This document shows positions 62,717-64,000 of a DNA stretch of 64,000 nt, one piece after another. The stretch's first letter is position 1, and each line of letters starts with the position of its first letter. The stretch is from Demequina iriomotensis (GTDB lineage Bacteria; Actinomycetota; Actinomycetes; Actinomycetales; Demequinaceae): positions 124,001-188,000 of the forward strand of contig NZ_BBME01000010.1 in NCBI RefSeq assembly GCF_000971395.1. Direction: 5' to 3'. The notes under the pieces were generated by a model. That model did not search any database. It had not been told where the DNA came from and saw only the letters and a program-made list of their open reading frames with translations. Both the position numbers and the translations under genes were made by a program.

Positions 62717-63828
62717 CACCTCTCCTTGATGGCCAGCTGGCCGCACGCGCCGTCGATGTCGCTCCCCCGAGTATCCCGGATGGTCGTCGGAATCCCGTGC
62801 ATTCTGAGGATGCGGACGAACTCCTGCTCGACCTTGGGGTCCGAGGCGGTCCACTTGGAGCCCGGCGTGGGGTTGAGCGGGATGGGGTTGACGTGGACCC
62901 AGCCGTCGCCGCGTGCGTTGAGCTTCTTCCCGAGCAGCTCGGCACGGTGCGCGTGGTCGTTCATGTCGCGGATGAGCGCGTACTCGATGCTCACGCGCCG
63001 CCCCGTGGCGTCGAAGTAGCGCCGCGCGGCGTCCAGGGCCTCGTCGACCTTCCAGCGCGCGTTGATGGGCACCAGGGAGTCGCGGAGCTCGTCGTCGGGC
63101 GCGTGGAGGCTCAGCGCGAGCGTCACCGGGATGCCCTCCCCCGCCAGGCGGTCGATGCCGGTGACCAGGCCCACCGTGGAGACGGTGACGTGACGCGCCG
63201 ACAGGCCGAAGCCCTCGGGCGCCGGGCTCGTGAGCGCGCGCACCGCGGTCATGACGGCGGAGTAGTTCGCGAGCGGCTCGCCCATGCCCATGAAGACCAC
63301 GTTGGACAGGCGCACCGGGTCGCCGCCCAGCTCGCCGTCGCGCGCCTGCTTGGCGGCGAGGCGCACCTGCTCGATGATCTCGCCCGCCGAGAGGTTGCGC
63401 GTGAGGCCCATCTGGCCGGTCGCGCAGAACGGGCAGGCCATGCCGCAGCCCGCCTGGCTGGTGACGCACAGCGTCGCCCGGTCGGGGTACTTCATCAGCA
63501 CCGACTCGACCTTGGCGTTGTCGATGAGGTTCCACAGCGTCTTCATGGTCGCGCCGTCGTCCGCCGTGAGCTGCGTGACATGAGTCAGCAGCGGCGGGAA
63601 CAGCTCGCCGACCAGGGTGTCGCGCGCCGCCGCCGGAAGGTCCGTCATGTCGGCGGGGTCCACCGTGAGGTGGTCGTAGTAGTGCGTCGCGAGCTGCTTG
63701 GCCCGGAAGCCGGGCTGGCCGAGCTGCTTGAGCGCGTCGACGCGCTCGACGGCGTCGAGGTCGGCGAAGTGGCGCGGCGGCTTGCCGCGGCGCGGCGCGA
63801 GCATGGGAAGGGTGGGCAGCGAGGTCAT
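62716..63828 (-). CDS. rlmN: Dual-specificity 23S rRNA/tRNA adenine C2-methyltransferase
   Basis: A 370-residue radical-SAM enzyme methylating A2503 of 23S rRNA and A37 of some tRNAs. The cluster cysteines are in CGMACPFC, and the methyl-carrying Cys is in the C-terminal [11 protein letters not shown]. It overlaps cdsA by 4 bases upstream and the DivIVA-like gene by 1 base downstream. Confidence 0.96.
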   Translation of the reverse strand: MTSLPTLPMLAPRRGKPPRHFADLDAVERVDALKQLGQPGFRAKQLATHYYDHLTVDPADMTDLPAAARDTLVGELFPPLLTHVTQLTADDGATMKTLWNLIDNAKVESVLMKYPDRATLCVTSQAGCGMACPFCATGQMGLTRNLSAGEIIEQVRLAAKQARDGELGGDPVRLSNVVFMGMGEPLANYSAVMTAVRALTSPAPEGFGLSARHVTVSTVGLVTGIDRLAGEGIPVTLALSLHAPDDELRDSLVPINARWKVDEALDAARRYFDATGRRVSIEYALIRDMNDHAHRAELLGKKLNARGDGWVHVNPIPLNPTPGSKWTASDPKVEQEFVRILRMHGIPTTIRDTRGSDIDGACGQLAIKER

Positions 63829-64000
63829 GAGGCCCCCAGGAAGAGTGCGAAGACGACGTAGGCGGCCGCGGCCGCCGGGAGCAACGAGTCGAGGCGGTCG
63901 AGCACGCCGCCATGACCCGGGATGGCGCTGGACATGTCCTTGACGGACAGGTCGCGCTTGAGGACGGACTCGGCGAGGTCCCCGAGCACCGCCGCGGTCA
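63825..64000 (-). CDS. cdsA: Phosphatidate cytidylyltransferase, C-terminal part (cut by window end)
   Basis: The last 58 residues of CdsA, which makes CDP-diacylglycerol, the substrate of PgsA. The family signature [16 protein letters not shown], then [12 protein letters not shown], is present, followed by a final membrane helix. The 5' part lies beyond the window. The stop codon overlaps the rlmN start (ATGA). Confidence 0.93.
   Translation of the reverse strand, partial: TAAVLGDLAESVLKRDLSVKDMSSAIPGHGGVLDRLDSLLPAAAAAYVVFALFLGAS

Overview
The window is a 64 kb stretch of very GC-rich chromosome (GC strongly preferred at third codon positions) from a member of the Actinomycetota, most likely of the Micrococcales type. 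The evidence is the gene order: dapF-miaA-miaB-rny-recX-recA-DUF3046-clgR-cinA-pgsA-ftsK-rnj-dapA, then gluABCD, ribF-truB-rbfA-infB-ylxR-nusA-rimP-DUF4439-proS, and ispG-rseP-dxr-rlmN-cdsA. Species cannot be read from the sequence. I see no rRNA, tRNA, CRISPR array, prophage or recognisable transposase; the window is almost entirely core chromosome.

Layout. 0-10 kb: an RsmC-like methyltransferase, an unknown membrane protein, then a minus-strand block for lysine/DAP synthesis (dapF), tRNA modification (miaA, miaB), RNase Y, and RecX/RecA with a LexA box. 10-20 kb: a CapA-like protein, a PAS-GGDEF-EAL enzyme overlapping ftsK, RNase J, dapA and small secreted/cupin genes. 20-27 kb: thyA with a large in-frame foreign insert, dfrA, a three-domain GNAT protein, azlCD, another GNAT, dapB. 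27-33 kb: a MacAB-like exporter operon with two adaptor proteins and a lipoprotein. 33-39 kb: M16 peptidase, a GntR/membrane-protein pair with a palindromic operator, pnp and rpsO. 39-43 kb: gluABCD glutamate-type ABC importer. 43-53 kb: translation genes (ribF, truB, rbfA, infB, ylxR, nusA, rimP, proS). 53-58 kb: SLH protein, membrane proteins, a NarL-type two-component system. 58-64 kb: isoprenoid and envelope genes (ispG, rseP, dxr, DivIVA-like, rlmN, cdsA, cut by the window end).

Putative regulation. At least nine genes have a TANNNT-type -10 box placed 6-7 bases before the start codon, which implies leaderless mRNAs and fixes several starts. Most minus-strand operons are tightly coupled with ATGA, GTGA or TGATG overlaps.

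Most unusual items: (1) a ~270-residue homing-endonuclease-like insert inside ThyA, in frame, without visible intein ends; (2) a ~96 bp nested inverted repeat present twice, each time exactly at a convergent gene junction; (3) 34 copies of the octamer GACGATGC/GCATCGTC, some used as terminator arms; (4) a triplicated GNAT protein; (5) an exporter operon whose three secreted proteins share LPDG/FPGG tails, preceded by an 11-bp-spaced direct repeat where a -35 box should be.
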